Of a DNA stretch of 64,000 nt, positions 11,198 through 22,900 are shown piece by piece. Position 1 is the stretch's first letter; the number at the start of each line of letters is the position of its first letter. This stretch comes from Skeletonema tropicum. Lineage: Eukaryota; Bacillariophyta; Thalassiosirophyceae; Thalassiosirales; Thalassiosiraceae. A program made the translations under genes and the position numbers. Where the stretch lies: the NCBI GenBank assembly GCA_037178625.1, contig CM074132.1, positions 2,108,001 to 2,172,000 of the forward strand, given 5' to 3'. The notes under the pieces were generated by a model. It saw only the letters and a program-made list of their open reading frames with translations, was not told where the DNA came from and searched no databases.

Positions 11198-12265
11198 ATG
11201 GAAGCCTACGTCCAACATGGCACATCTTCACAACTCCCTACGCTCGTCATCATTTCACTCTTCTTAGGAATGGGCAAAGGCGGCGTCCCAGGCCTAGCCA
11301 CAATCGCCACTGCGGCCACGGTTGTCACAGCTCCGACCCACATTCCTAATGGCTTAGGCTATGCAGTTGCACTCATGGTTCCAATTCTAACAATGATAGA
11401 TATATATGCAGCATACTTACACAGAGACGTATTGGATTGGCACACAATTTGGATTTTATTGCCAACCTCATTCGTAGGAATGATTCTTGGGCAGTATGTA
11501 GCGGAACGTTATTTAACTGACTAAGGGGGCAAGAATCTTCATTGGACTTATTTTATTATTTATATTGGCATTGCGGACATGGAAGCAATGCTGTAAGGGG
11601 TTGGTGTCGTATTTGTTTCCTTCGTGGGCAATTGAACATCATTTTTCTGGAGATTGTGACAAAGATAAGGAATCGGATGATGAGAACGAAGGTGCAGAAG
11701 AAGGGGAGGGTGAAGATAATGTAGCAGTACACGTGCCATTGATTGATAGGAATGACGGTAATGTTCATTTAGATGCAATGGAAAGTGGTGAATGCAAAAA
11801 GAATGACAATGATGTTGTCACTGCGTCCAAAACAAGTGGATTAAGAAATACTGCAAAAACGAGGCGAAAAACACCTACTCAATCCAATCAAAAAAATTAG
11901 CTTGGGCGTGCTCGGTCGGTCTCATTGGAGGTTTGGCCACCATGCTGACTAATTCAATGGGACCAATTCTCAATGTATATCTTTTATCGATAGCAGAACT
12001 GACACCACAATCGTATGTTGGAACTCGTGCCATGTTCTTTTGCTTCTTAAATGTTGGAAAGTTGCCGATACGAGTGATGGGGGGCAGTCTGGGGCTACCA
12101 ATGTTGCCACTAGCTTTAGGATTAGGATTGGTGAGTGTACTTGGAGTCTTCTTGGCCAAACCGATCATGTTGTCGATAAATGAACGACTGTTTGTCAAAC
12201 TAGAGCTTTCTGTAGTCGCCTTTGCGGGTTTGAGACTATGCTATATGGGCATCATGAGCTCTTAA
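11198..12265 (+). CDS. TauE/SafE (DUF81) family membrane transporter, two frameshifts
   Basis: The family moves sulfite, sulfoacetate or related organosulfur anions across a membrane with two related half-bundles of helices. Half 1 (from the ATG at 11198, MEAYVQHG) has LVIISLFLGMGKGGVPGLAT, the family's first helix and glycine-rich loop, then YAVALMVPILTMIDIYAAY and TIWILLPTSFVGMILGQ. Half 2 has VGLIGGLATMLTNSMGPILN, FFCFLNVGKLPIRV and two more hydrophobic segments. Between them is an acidic loop (DKDKESDDENEGAEEGEGED). Two breaks interrupt the frame. At 11516-11522 GAC is followed by TAA, while dropping one base gives DKGARIFIGLILL. At 11888-11900 a run of seven A's is one short, since eight would give QKKLAWACSVG. 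About 355 residues in all. No other start gives the first helix. Substrate and membrane are not evident. Confidence 0.78.
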
Positions 12266-13030
12266 TAGTAATTAGATAAGTGGTCATTGACTTACTTCTT
12301 CTGAGATTATTGAGCACTTGCTTGGCTTCCATCCACTCCTACCTCTTCTCCACTTTTCCGTTTCATTGTCTTTTGATGATCCTTGCCATGATTGCCACTG
12401 GGGCAGGCTTGCAGTGTGATTATTTCATAGAGAGCACCAACAGCACATGTCATGATGTAGTCAAGTAGTCAACAATGGATTTGGTCTTGGTCACTTTGTA
12501 CAAGAGTCTTCTTCAGCCTTTTTTGCAGGGTATTGGAATGATAGTGTGAGGAAGCTACTTGCGAAAAGGGCTGAAGAAGAAGCATATTGATGCAGTATCA
12601 GACGTTGCCGTAGAGAGAGCTGTTGCTATGCAGCTTACTTTTCATCATTGTCGTGAAAAAACGTAGCTGCGCGTTGTCGCGCGTGGTGGGTGGTGGATTT
12701 CTTGCAATAAGAGTTACCTGTCTTAATGCTCGACCATCCAGCAGCCACACCTACGTGTGTATCAAACAATCTAAACCCAACCACCCACCAACGATACGAA
12801 CCATCAACCACAACCACAACCACCAACAAATCAAAACCTCCATGGTGATGTTGTGGTATTGGAAGTTGGAAGCATCATTGATGATTTTATAACTGTCAAA
12901 CGTAGTGTGAAGGAAAACGACTGGATTATTTCTTGAATAATACCATCGTGGGTGAAGACTAGGACTTACGACTTACGACTATCTTCAAGATATAAATACA
13001 CAACACAACCCATCAGACATCAACACAAAA
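12266..13030. other. Intergenic region upstream of UvrD
   Basis: This 765-bp gap between two plus-strand genes has no coding potential I trust. It contains a CA-rich stretch at about 12770-12830 (ACCCACCACC, CAACCACAACCAC), which is low complexity only. The last 80 bases before 13031 (ACACAACACAACC...) look like a 5' leader. Confidence 0.5.
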
Positions 13031-16000
13031 ATGCAATCCTCGTTACTGCTGGCCATGATGTTTCTGGGAGCATCAGCAAATTTTTCTCTGCAATGGAGGA
13101 GTGTGGTCAGGTTCCCTCCTAGAGGACAAATACATGCCCAGTCGACGACGAGTAGCCGAATAAACTCTGCTTTTGTGTCACGCTCTGCAAGAAGAATGAC
13201 AATATTATCAACAAAATTCCACCATCATCATCATCGATTGCAACCAATTCCATCAGCACAAACGCCACGAGTACTTCATATGTCAACTATCGCTCCTACA
13301 GAATATTCACATTGTATCATGACAGATGAATTAAACGAGTCACAAAAGGAGGCAACTCTACGACCAAGATATTCCATAACACGTGTCGTTGCAGGTCCTG
13401 GAGCTGGTAAAACAAAGGTACTAACTTGTCGAATTGCACATTTACTACTAGACAATAATGATGCCGGTGATGATGATGATGGTAGTGGATACAGGCGCAG
13501 CAATAGAGAAGGCATCCTTGCTGTGACATTTACAAAGAAAGCTGCCATGGAGATGGAAACTCGATTGACCGATTTATTATCAACTCTGGTATCAGAATCA
13601 CAATCGTCTAATGATGATATGGCCCCAATTGGTATTTCTACTGGCGATGAAGCACTGTTGGAAGAAGGAGAGTTTGTCCAGTATGGAAATGCCGATCCAA
13701 CTGATCAAAACAATGTCGATGATGCGTATGCGAGGAGCCTTCTACGACAAGCTACTGTCGGAACATTCCACTCTGTATGCTCGAAGATATTACGTAAATT
13801 TGGTAAAGAATTGGGAGAACTGCCGAGTGTTCGACAGTGCATTGGAGTGAGAAATTTGTCCGGGGCACAAATCACTCAAGAGGGTGGCTTTGACGAGGAG
13901 GGACAATCTATGTTGACATCGGCACTGACACTTGATGGATCATTCAACATTTTGGATCAGTCGGACCAACTGCGTCTGCTCAAAGATGTTCTCAAAGAAC
14001 ACAACATCCAACTCAGCCCACCTGCAGCAACAGCATCAGCTCGCGAAGGGAATGATATTCGCCCAATAACTGTCTTGAACGCAATATCCCTTTTGAATAC
14101 TGAGGAAGCATTATCTACCACTCAACGAGGCCCAAAGAACGAATGAAGAATCAGACAAAATGAGTCGTAAAGTTCGTCAGATAGCAACACAGATCAGGAT
14201 ACCCTTTCAAAAAGCAAAATATTCACAAAACTCTGTAGATTTTGATGACTTGATACTGCTTACAAGAGAATTACTCTTGCAACACCCTGAAGTTAGGGAG
14301 ATCTTACACAGCCGATGGCGTCACGTTCTCGTGGATGAATTTCAAGACACGTCTCAAGTTCAGCTAGAATTAGTGCGGCTTCTCACTACCAATAGTCTCT
14401 TTGTTGTAGGTGATGGTGATCAGAGTATTTATAGTTGGAGAGGTGCCTCTCCAGAGAGCATGACATCAGATTTTGAATTGGCATTTCATGATCGAAAGCA
14501 TGGCTGGGAGGGTCTGATTAGGACAGGACATTAGCTTGAAGCAATACCTTGAACGCATCTGTAGAAGTAGTGCGACTGCCGAGCTACCCGAGAATGCTAA
14601 ACTGGAAGTGCAGTCTGTTTATTTGATGGAAAATTATCGTTCTACTACAAATATTGTCAGAGCTGCTCAAAGAATAATTTCAGCATCGGAGTCTAATAAT
14701 GAAGAGTCCACCCAAGACACAATGCGCAGAGATATGAAGCCCATGAGAGGCAATGGTCCATCTCCTCGAGTATTGGCCTGCAAAGATGGCAAATCAGAAG
14801 CGAATTTTGTAGTCAATACAATTAATTCAATGGTCGAGAATGGGGATCTGACACCTTCTTCCACAGTGGCAATGATATATCGTACAAATGCTCAATCTCG
14901 TCTGCTCGAAGAAGCCTGTGTGGAGCAAAACCTTAGGTATGTTGTGCGAGGTTCATCCGGGACATTTTACAAGCGAGCTGAAATCCAAGATTGTATGAGT
15001 TTCTTAAAGATAATGTACAATGCAAGAGATAGATCAGCGTGGGCTAGAGCTGTGAAAGCTCCAAGTAGAGGTATCGGGGAGGCATCGTTACAGGAATTTT
15101 TCAGCTACTGCGATGCGGTCGCTGCAGCTTCTCAGAAAAGTCCACCGACTCCGTTAGATGTGCTCGTGTCATTGGTTCCAAGAGGTGATGGGGAGATATC
15201 TGACATCGGTGCGTTGGTCCCTCCTAACAGCTGCATGTCGACGAGATCAATGAACAGATTTATCCCATTTGCATCAAGTTTGAAGTCATTGAAGGAGAAA
15301 GCCCATGAGCAGAATGTATCAGAATTCCTCATGTCTCTCATTGAAGACCTTAATCTCCGATCGCACTTTGACACCATATCCAAGACAAGAGAAGAGTATG
15401 AAGATCGAGTTGGAAACGTGATGGAACTTGTTAGAGCTGCCAACAGGTATGACGATGACGGTCCATGTTTAGTATTAAGTGAAGAGGACTTGGAGAGCCC
15501 ACTTGGAAACTTCCTAGATGATGTAGCTCTGATTGCAGATATTGCTCCAGACGATGAAGCCGATGATGGCAATGGAAGGATAGTGGTATCTTTAATGACG
15601 ATTCATAGTTCAAAGGGCATGGAATTTGATGCTGTATTGTAAGTGATTCTACCGCTCTTATCTTGTTGTTGAATCTTTAAATGCTAACCTCCTTTTTAAC
15701 CCACTCAACAGTTTGGTCGGCAATGAAGAAGGCACCTTCCCTACCCAAAAGGCGATAAGCGAAGGTAAAGGCTCGGTTGAGCTGTCGGAAGAAAGGCGCC
15801 TGTGTTATGTGGCCATGACTAGAGCAAAAACACATCTCGTACTCACATGGAGAAGGGAGGTCTCTTATTTTGCCGGATCAGCATTCAAGACGAAAGATGC
15901 GGATAGATCTCGCTTTCTTCGTATCCTTGTGAGTAAGCGTGATGGTGGAAAGAAGCCCAAAGCGACCTCATCCACAGGGCTTGGTCAAAGAAGTCAAACT

Positions 16001-16930
16001 CAGATGATGAAGAAGAAACAAAAGAACCTCAATACTTTGACGAAGCGTGAACTCCACAGTGAAGCAAATAGATATTTGTCCACGAATCCAACTACAGGGC
16101 TCAGACCGAAGCCAAAGCAACGGCAAGCCAGGAGTCAGCCACCAAGTGTCCAAAGTGAAACTGATAAGTATGTTGCAGTTGACCCGATTACCGGGCTGAG
16201 ACCACGGCAACGCCAAGTCAGTAGTCAGCAGTCGCCAATTAATGCAGTGACAAAGCGAGGGGTACATAGTGAAGCTAATCAATCCGTAGCAATCGACCCT
16301 ATTACAGGGCTGAGACCAAGGCAACGTCAGGTTAGTAATCAGCCGCCACTGAGGAGTACAGGCGTCAAATCAGTGATGAAACGAGAAATCCATAGTTCAG
16401 CACGTGCTGCTTCAAAGAAAAAATGGGATGATTGGGAGCCTTCCACTCAGAAGAAGCCAATTAACGACATCCCCAAGATACGGCCGATGGTTCCAAATCA
16501 AGTGAGTGCAAAATCGCCACCTCCGAACTTCACAAGCCCGCAAGCTGCTGGTCGTAGTTATTCTACCCAAATGCAGCAAAGAAGCAATGGACAACGTAAA
16601 GTGGTTCCACCACCACCGCCGCCGCCAAGACGTAGGGAGACAGAAATGTCCTCGAATAGGATACGAAATAACAACTCCGCTCCTTCTTCACACCCACAAC
16701 GTAAACCCCGCAACATAGTTGGCGAATTACCACCAGACATGGATTCAACAATGTTCTTTCCTGTTGGCTCTGCAGTCAAACATAAATTTCATGGACGAGG
16801 AATAGTCCAGGATCCACCGAAGACTGATTATGCAGAGTTTGCAGAGAAGTTGCTTGTTCGTGTCAAGTTTTCAGGTAGCGATGGGGAATGGAATGTTCCG
16901 ATGGACAGTGTTGCCCACACTTTTGATTAG
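13031..16930 (+). CDS. Organelle-type UvrD/PcrA superfamily 1 DNA helicase (two frameshifts, one intron)
   Basis: A 3'-5' DNA helicase of repair and replication. Motifs in order: VVAGPGAGKTKV (Walker A), VTFTKKAA, GTFHS, VLVDEFQDTS (Walker B), GDGDQSIYSWRGA, ENYRST, YRTNAQSR, MTIHSSKGMEFDAV, and LCYVAMTRAK (motif VI). A 73-bp intron (15639-15711, GTAAGT...AACAG) gives the join FDAVF-LVGNEEGTFP. Two +1 breaks fall near 14125-14146 (continuing as NEESDKMSRK) and 14500-14534 (continuing as SLKQYLERIC). All helicase motifs survive in their respective frames. The C-terminal extension has three copies of a segment reading NPTTGLRPKPKQRQ or DPITGLRPRQRQV (16080-16340). A Pro-rich stretch follows, then a PcrA-type Tudor-like end (VGSAVKHKFHGRGIVQD). 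The N-terminus starts MQSSLLLAMMFLGASANF, a signal peptide with an ASA-like cleavage site followed by Arg/Ser-rich sequence. This suggests plastid import, without the strict ASAF phenylalanine. About 1270 residues. Confidence 0.88.
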
Positions 16931-17010
16931 AGATATGAGGAAGAAAAGGCTTACTTGATGCTCCATCTCTAGAGAACTACGATGTAAATTCTATTTAAAT
17001 ATCACTCTTT

Positions 17011-18323
17011 TTACTTTCGACTTGTGCCTACAATCCAGCTTAGACCGCGCTTTATCCTACTCCACAAACTACTATTCAAAAATTCTTCCTCCTCAACATA
17101 CTCTTTCCTCAACTCTCTCATCTGTGACGATGACCACACTCCTTCTCTTGACTTCCACGCTTCAAATTCTGCTTCTTCCAACTGTGAAATGAAAATGGAA
17201 TCTGCTTGTAGTTGTTTCACTGTTGGATTGAAGTCTATGAGTGCAGCATTATTATTGTCATCATCCTTTGTTGGGATAACTAATCCGTCTTGGTTGACTA
17301 GAGCTTGTCCTCTTTGGACTAATTCCAAACCAAGATTTGCAGTGCTGAACCACTGGTTTGGCTTTCTATAGTTCAAATGGCAAATTGCTGAATGCATGCC
17401 ACTTTCATCCATCGGTAATGATGATGCAGCTCTCTCCGTTCCATTTTTATATGATGGTGAATCAGTGCGCAACGCTAGCATTTGCAGCGATACCCTAGCA
17501 TTCTTTTCAATCAGTGATTGCAATACCTCTGGAACTTGAGATGAGGTTGAATACGATGATGACGTTGATGAACCCGTTGTCAAAGTTGGAGACAACACTG
17601 AAGCAGAGTGATGATTATTTGTGGAAGCAATGGTTGGAGGAAGACAAATCCCAGCAAGTTCAATGGGGAGCAAATTGCGATTTGTATTCAAAGGTGAGTA
17701 TAGCAATCCTGACGTTGATTTCCCTCTTGCAGTTGTGAATTGTAATATCTTCTCCATGGCTGATTGTGATAATAATCTCTCTATCGGCGAAGAATGTCGA
17801 AAGAGAATTGTAATGGGAGTCTGCTGTGCAGGCGAAGAAGTTGCGGCCATATCAGATGCATATCCGGCAACAACTTTATTATTTGTACTATTATCTACAA
17901 CTCCGATGATCCGGCCGTGGATCCTCTTCCTCTTGGTGAACACTTTGCTGGCAATGTCGTTTAAATGCTTGTAGCGATAAAAGAGGGGAGTATTGGCAAC
18001 TCCATATGCTCCTAGAAGAAAGACTGTAAGCAGTGAGGGAAATTATTAAGTGACGACCATGGCGAAGAAGTGCATTATAATGAAATTAATGATAGCTGTT
18101 ACACACCTGTTGCAAACGTTGCAGATCGGATTATGATCAAATTGTCATTCACAACATCTGTGAGAAGAGAGAGATGACTCCCGATTTGTGTTCTAAATGT
18201 AGTGCTTGTGCCACTATCACTGCCACCGCTGCTGCTATTGCCATCAGGCGAAGAGGAAGAAACGGTATCTATCACCTCTTTAGACACCGATGGTGGCGCT
18301 TCTGGCGTATCTTCGATTGCCAT
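17011..18323 (-). CDS. C3orf33-like membrane protein with nuclease-type fold
   Basis: Two exons, 18107-18323 and 17011-18023, with an 83-bp intron (18024-18106, GTGTGT...TACAG), give 409 residues. The start is the ATG at 18323 (MAIEDTPEAPPS). After a Ser-rich head comes a hydrophobic segment split by the intron (IIIRSATFATG-VFLLGAYGVANTP), a likely single membrane anchor. The rest matches the layout of the C3orf33/staphylococcal-nuclease-like family: KRKRIHGRIIGVVDN, PITILFRHS, LPIELAGICLPP, VSLQMLALR, SAICHLNY, TANLGLELVQRGQALV, and LEEAEFEAWKSREGVW (the typical C-terminal helix). I do not see the Arg/Glu pair of active nuclease, so catalysis is doubtful. It is probably a membrane protein, mitochondrial by family analogy. 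It converges with UvrD, whose end is 80 bp away. Confidence 0.72.
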
Positions 18324-18497
18324 GGTTGGTGGTGGAAGCAAGATATTATGGTAGAGTGGAAGGTGAAGAAAGTGGGATCACAGGTTGGTATTCAAGTAAG
18401 AATTATGATAGGCTATGGTGGAGAAGAGGACCAAGCTCCAACAAGTTGGAACTCGAGCGAGTGCTAGCCATGGCATCATTAAATATGTATTACACTC

Positions 18498-19427
18498 TCA
18501 AAACGCAGCAGTTAAAGCGCTTTCATAGATTGGGACAAAATACTTAACGTTCACAAAGGCATCTGGACCACCGTGCCTTTCAAATGCCTCCAAAGTTTCC
18601 ATAATTAATTCGCCGAGATTTCGTTGCTGCCTTTGACCATAGTCCATTGCATCACCCATATTGGCATTCTTGCGAATGAAAATGTTGAGCACTGGTAGTA
18701 TCTGACGATAATATGGCACAAGAGATTTCCCAACGAGATTATCCTCGTTATCATCGCACTTAACAAGGGCTTGGAGGACTTTCAATACCTTTGCAATCAC
18801 TGATCGATCTCTTGTGTTCAATGCCGTCTTTATGGGAATGATCAATTGAGGAATAACAGAAACAACTTTACCCTTTCCCACTTGCATCATGTCGTATACG
18901 CCTTGCTCGGCCAGAAAGGCATATGGCATTTCTACTTCACGAAGTCCATCAAAGAAAATAGGCAAATAGTGGTGGAAATCGAGTTTTTCAATACCGACTT
19001 TCCATGCAATACGATTATGACACCCACCATGATCTATTTGGATAGGAAGATCTCCTCGCTCGTAGTGTCGTCGGAATTCAGAATTAGGAGGATTGGGTCT
19101 CACTGAAAATGCTGGAAAGTGTTCTTTACGTTGAGAAGGAGACTCAATGTTTTCGTTAGGAAAGACTGGTGGGGTCTCGTCTATCTTGGGCGGCTTCAGT
19201 GTTCCACCAGCACCACTCCCCTTTCGTACGAATGCATGAGGTGTCTTTCGTTCGGTCTTCTTGCTGAATGAGAATGCACTTATATCCAATTCTTTTTGAG
19301 GCAAGGCTTCATGACCTCCTGGTCGAACTTTGATGCTTCTTGTGTCCGTTTTGTCGAAGCAAGATCCGGTTTCGACAAAGGAGGGATTCTTCTGACGGAA
19401 GCGATGATCGAATTGAACTCTCGACAT
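18498..19427 (-). CDS. PACRG: PACRG, axonemal inner-junction protein
   Basis: PACRG sits at the inner junction between the A and B tubules of ciliary doublets. The C-terminal two thirds match the family along its whole length: [98 protein letters not shown], and [20 protein letters not shown]. The N-terminal third is a variable low-complexity leader, as in other PACRG proteins. I choose the Met at 19427 ([10 protein letters not shown]). A Met at 19523 is also in frame, but the 32 residues between look like leader sequence. The predicted length is 309 aa and there is no intron. The presence of this gene suggests the organism builds a motile cilium at some stage. Confidence 0.92.
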   Translation of the reverse strand: MSRVQFDHRFRQKNPSFVETGSCFDKTDTRSIKVRPGGHEALPQKELDISAFSFSKKTERKTPHAFVRKGSGAGGTLKPPKIDETPPVFPNENIESPSQRKEHFPAFSVRPNPPNSEFRRHYERGDLPIQIDHGGCHNRIAWKVGIEKLDFHHYLPIFFDGLREVEMPYAFLAEQGVYDMMQVGKGKVVSVIPQLIIPIKTALNTRDRSVIAKVLKVLQALVKCDDNEDNLVGKSLVPYYRQILPVLNIFIRKNANMGDAMDYGQRQQRNLGELIMETLEAFERHGGPDAFVNVKYFVPIYESALTAAF

Positions 19428-19981
19428 TATTGAATCAACTCTATCGTGATTCCATTGGATGAGACGAACAATGAGTAACTTCACATGAGCAAGAAGAATC
19501 AGCTCAGGCAGAGTAAGTCTCATGCTCAACGCTACAAAATATTTCGGGAAGAGTTGCCGCCTTTCAGCTAGCTATTTACTTATCGATGCAATCATACGGA
19601 TTGGGATCGAGAAAGCCAGTTTCATTCAAGGGAATAACCTACAATACTATCTCCTTACCCCAGATCACATCAACGCCTTCACACCTCTGCTAGCTACCAT
19701 CTAAGCCTAAAAACAATTGCATGGCTGCACTGCATTCATTGTTTGCGTGTGTTACATCAGTCTTAATTTTTTGTTACACTACGTTCCGAACCGTTACAAA
19801 TGTTACAGATTTTACGCGTACTAAAGTACGGACCGTCGTATGTAGGGAAGGATTCCGATGAGCCAAGCCAAAGCAGAAGCCAAGCAGACGAAGCCGAATC
19901 AACCGCTGACCCCATTTGCCAGTCTGGTCAGTCTCAGAGAATGAGTGCATGCGAATTCTTCCTGCTCGTCGCAAAGATTAT
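19428..19981. other. Intergenic region between PACRG and the SNF2 gene
   Basis: About 550 bp upstream of PACRG, covering its promoter and the 3' flank of the next minus-strand gene. I see no gene, repeat or RNA in it. Confidence 0.5.
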
Positions 19982-22900
19982 CTAGCTAGTCCATCCAAAT
20001 ATTTGATCAATTTCATTCCGATCAAAGTGATCTTTACGTTCTTGAACAATATCGTCTTCGAAGTGATTAGCTTCCCTTTCCATTCTCATCATGTCAATTT
20101 TTTCTTCAACAGTATCAGCGATGATGTACCGGTGGACATATGTCTTCGACGTTTGACCGATTCGATGTATTCTATTGATTGCCTGCGCATCAATACTGTG
20201 GTTCAAAATGGGCTCGAGCATAAAGGCATGGTTTGCCTCGACAAGAGTCAAGCCTTCTGCGCCATTCTTCACATTCAATAGAAGGATGGGGTAGTCACTT
20301 GAGCGAAAGAGTCTAACGTCTTGACCAAACTGTTTGCCTCCTTTGGGTCTGATGAATTTGATGTTGTTCTCTTTCATCGCTTCTGCGACAATATCAAGCA
20401 TGTCCTCCCACTGAGAAAGGATAAGTCCCTTATCTCCGAGCTGTATTGTGTCCAAAACATCTCCTATCAGCCTATTAACTTTAGTCCCGTAATCCCCCTT
20501 TACTTCATGGCACGATTGACTACCATCCTCTCTGCTCTTGTTGCTGGCCAAAAGGAGATCTGCCCTTGACGTAGTCATTGGGCATCTCATTGGACAACGA
20601 ATTGCGCCTCCGCCAAATCTAGAAAATCTTGAAACGATGTCAGACAAATTGTACAAATGTTCGATTCTCTGCTAGTGCAGCTTTGATTCATCAAGAACCT
20701 CATCGAGTCTTCGCTCCTTTTCATCTCAGCCAAAGCAAGTGCCTGCTTCGCCTCGTGATCGAAGTACTCAGCGGCTATGTCTTGATGGTCAACAATAAAT
20801 GCTGCTTCATTATCGGTCAGTGCAGAAACATCCTCACCATGTCTTCGGAGGCGCATAGAGCGTTTACATTGATTCATCTCATCAATATCAGAAAGTAAGT
20901 CAAAGTGAGCTCGCCAAAAAGCCTTGGCTGCCTTGATCTTGTCCTTGAGCAAGTCTTGCAGCTCCGAATATCTTGTAGCTCGTCTATGTAAAGACCGCAA
21001 GTAAGATTTGTGCTGAGCATTACTCTCTGAAGTATGTTGGCTTTTGACGACTTTGGTAATTGCTTTCAATACGCAGCTTATCTCGGGATCATTCGAAAGT
21101 TTTTGAAGCTTTAAAAGATCATCTTCCAAATAACAATGCTTGCAAACGGGTCCTGTTTGCTGCCAATCAGAACGACAGCGCTTGCACTGAGAATTCTCCA
21201 AGACTTCACCACTTGAAACATCCGGCGACAATTTCATCACAGAGTTTAAGCATCTCTTTTGATCATCGTTTTGGTGGCTGCCTACTTCATCCCTACCCTG
21301 TTGTAACCTCATCTGCAGGGCAGCATTGAGACCTCTAACATCGTTGAAGCCAGGAAAACGGCCCCTGCGAATAAGAACCTGATCCAGCTCAGATACTCCA
21401 GATGCCGAGCTCATATTATCATAGTAACTTCTCAATTCATCTGCAACAGCCTCGCACATTTCACGCTGCTGACGTTCTTTCCCATAGACAGAAAACCACC
21501 CAAGGGCATCGTCGTACCAGTCTCGATTTGAACCTTTGGATACAGCATTCAATTCCTTATTGCACTCCTCCCAAGCCAATGTGGACGCACTTAATTGATA
21601 TTTTCTTTGGAGGTGAATTGTCTTGGCATGTGCCATGTAATTGTCATGAATAGATTGACCTTCAATCTCCATTCTTTCCAGTCTCGCTCTTTCATCAATT
21701 CTACTGGCCGTCGCATCGTCGTCTTCTTGGAGCATAGATGAGAGTACCATTGATGCATTATGTAACGTATGCAATCGCTGCAGAGGATCGTCGGAGATTC
21801 TAGGTTCAAAAAATTGTGCTTCTACACCAACATAATACTTGTGAGGTTGCATGGGAGTCGAATTTTCATGATAGGATTTTATTACCACTCTGCAGGCTTT
21901 GGTTTTATTTGCACGAAACCCAGAGATCTCTGCCCAACCATCTTCTTCCCTTTCATCATTTGTGAGAGTGATTGAACCTGCATCTACAAAGTCACCTCCA
22001 TCCGTGGCACCTGATATTTGTAGGATACATTCCTTGGGCTGTAATATTGACCAGTTGTGAGCATTATCACGTAATTCAGGGGGCAACGTTTTAATCGGTC
22101 TGATCTTCACACAGCTGACCCTTTTCGAAGATGAAAAATTGACCACTGACCAAGCATTGCTGACATTGCCCGCATCGACTGGTTTTAGCTGCCAGTCAAT
22201 CACCACATCATCACAGGATACCTTTTCCCCGCTCATCCGAAATCCTGGCGACCCACCAAGGACAGCAGATCCGAGCAAAATCGTCGGCGAGGAGCTCTTG
22301 TTCATCATGTCGATAACTTCAAGATAAGTACTCAGGCTCTTCTCCATGTGCTTCTTCTTCGTTTCCGAGGACTCAGATGATTCCGCTTTAAGCTTCGATA
22401 AGCAGGCCATACCATTTGTATGCATCACAAAAAGACGCTGGGCTTCCTCAACCCTTCCTTTTGAATCTTCGATCAATTTGTTCAGAATTTCTTCCATTGT
22501 CAATACTGAGCTAGATCCTTGTTGCCTATTACTTCTTCCACCTAGCCCACTCGCTCCAACTTGGGGATGGCAACACGCTGCTCTTAACTTGTTCAGTGCT
22601 AGATGAAGTTTGTCTGGTCGCCCCGCAGCTGACCATTTTTGCACTGCTCCTATCGCCTCTTCGTACTGCTTGTTGTAGAAATATTTTTCAATACTCGAAA
22701 AATGAAGCATCACCTTCTTTTCTTCTTGTTCAGGGATTCCCATCTGCTCTCGCACGCTGCTATTTTGCTTTGTTGACCGCCACATCACCTTTCGTAAAAG
22801 ATGAGACAATCTCTTCATGGCATCCCCCTGGGAGAGAAGGAAGCTATTCATGAACCAATCCTTGTCATGAAAGGGCCTGAAGGAGAGGAACAGGAATAAG

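Noticed and set aside
9040..14540. Programmed +1 frameshifting at stop codons, as in Euplotes, to explain several breaks
   Set aside because: In the gene ending at 9723 the homologous residues switch frame about 20 bases before the stop, and the stops have no common preceding codon (GAC TAA, CAT TAG, GAA TGA). Other breaks are of the opposite sign.
11198..16930. Bacterial contamination, suggested by TauE-like and UvrD genes
   Set aside because: UvrD has a GT-AG intron and a targeting N-terminus, and both genes sit among clear eukaryotic genes on the same contig.
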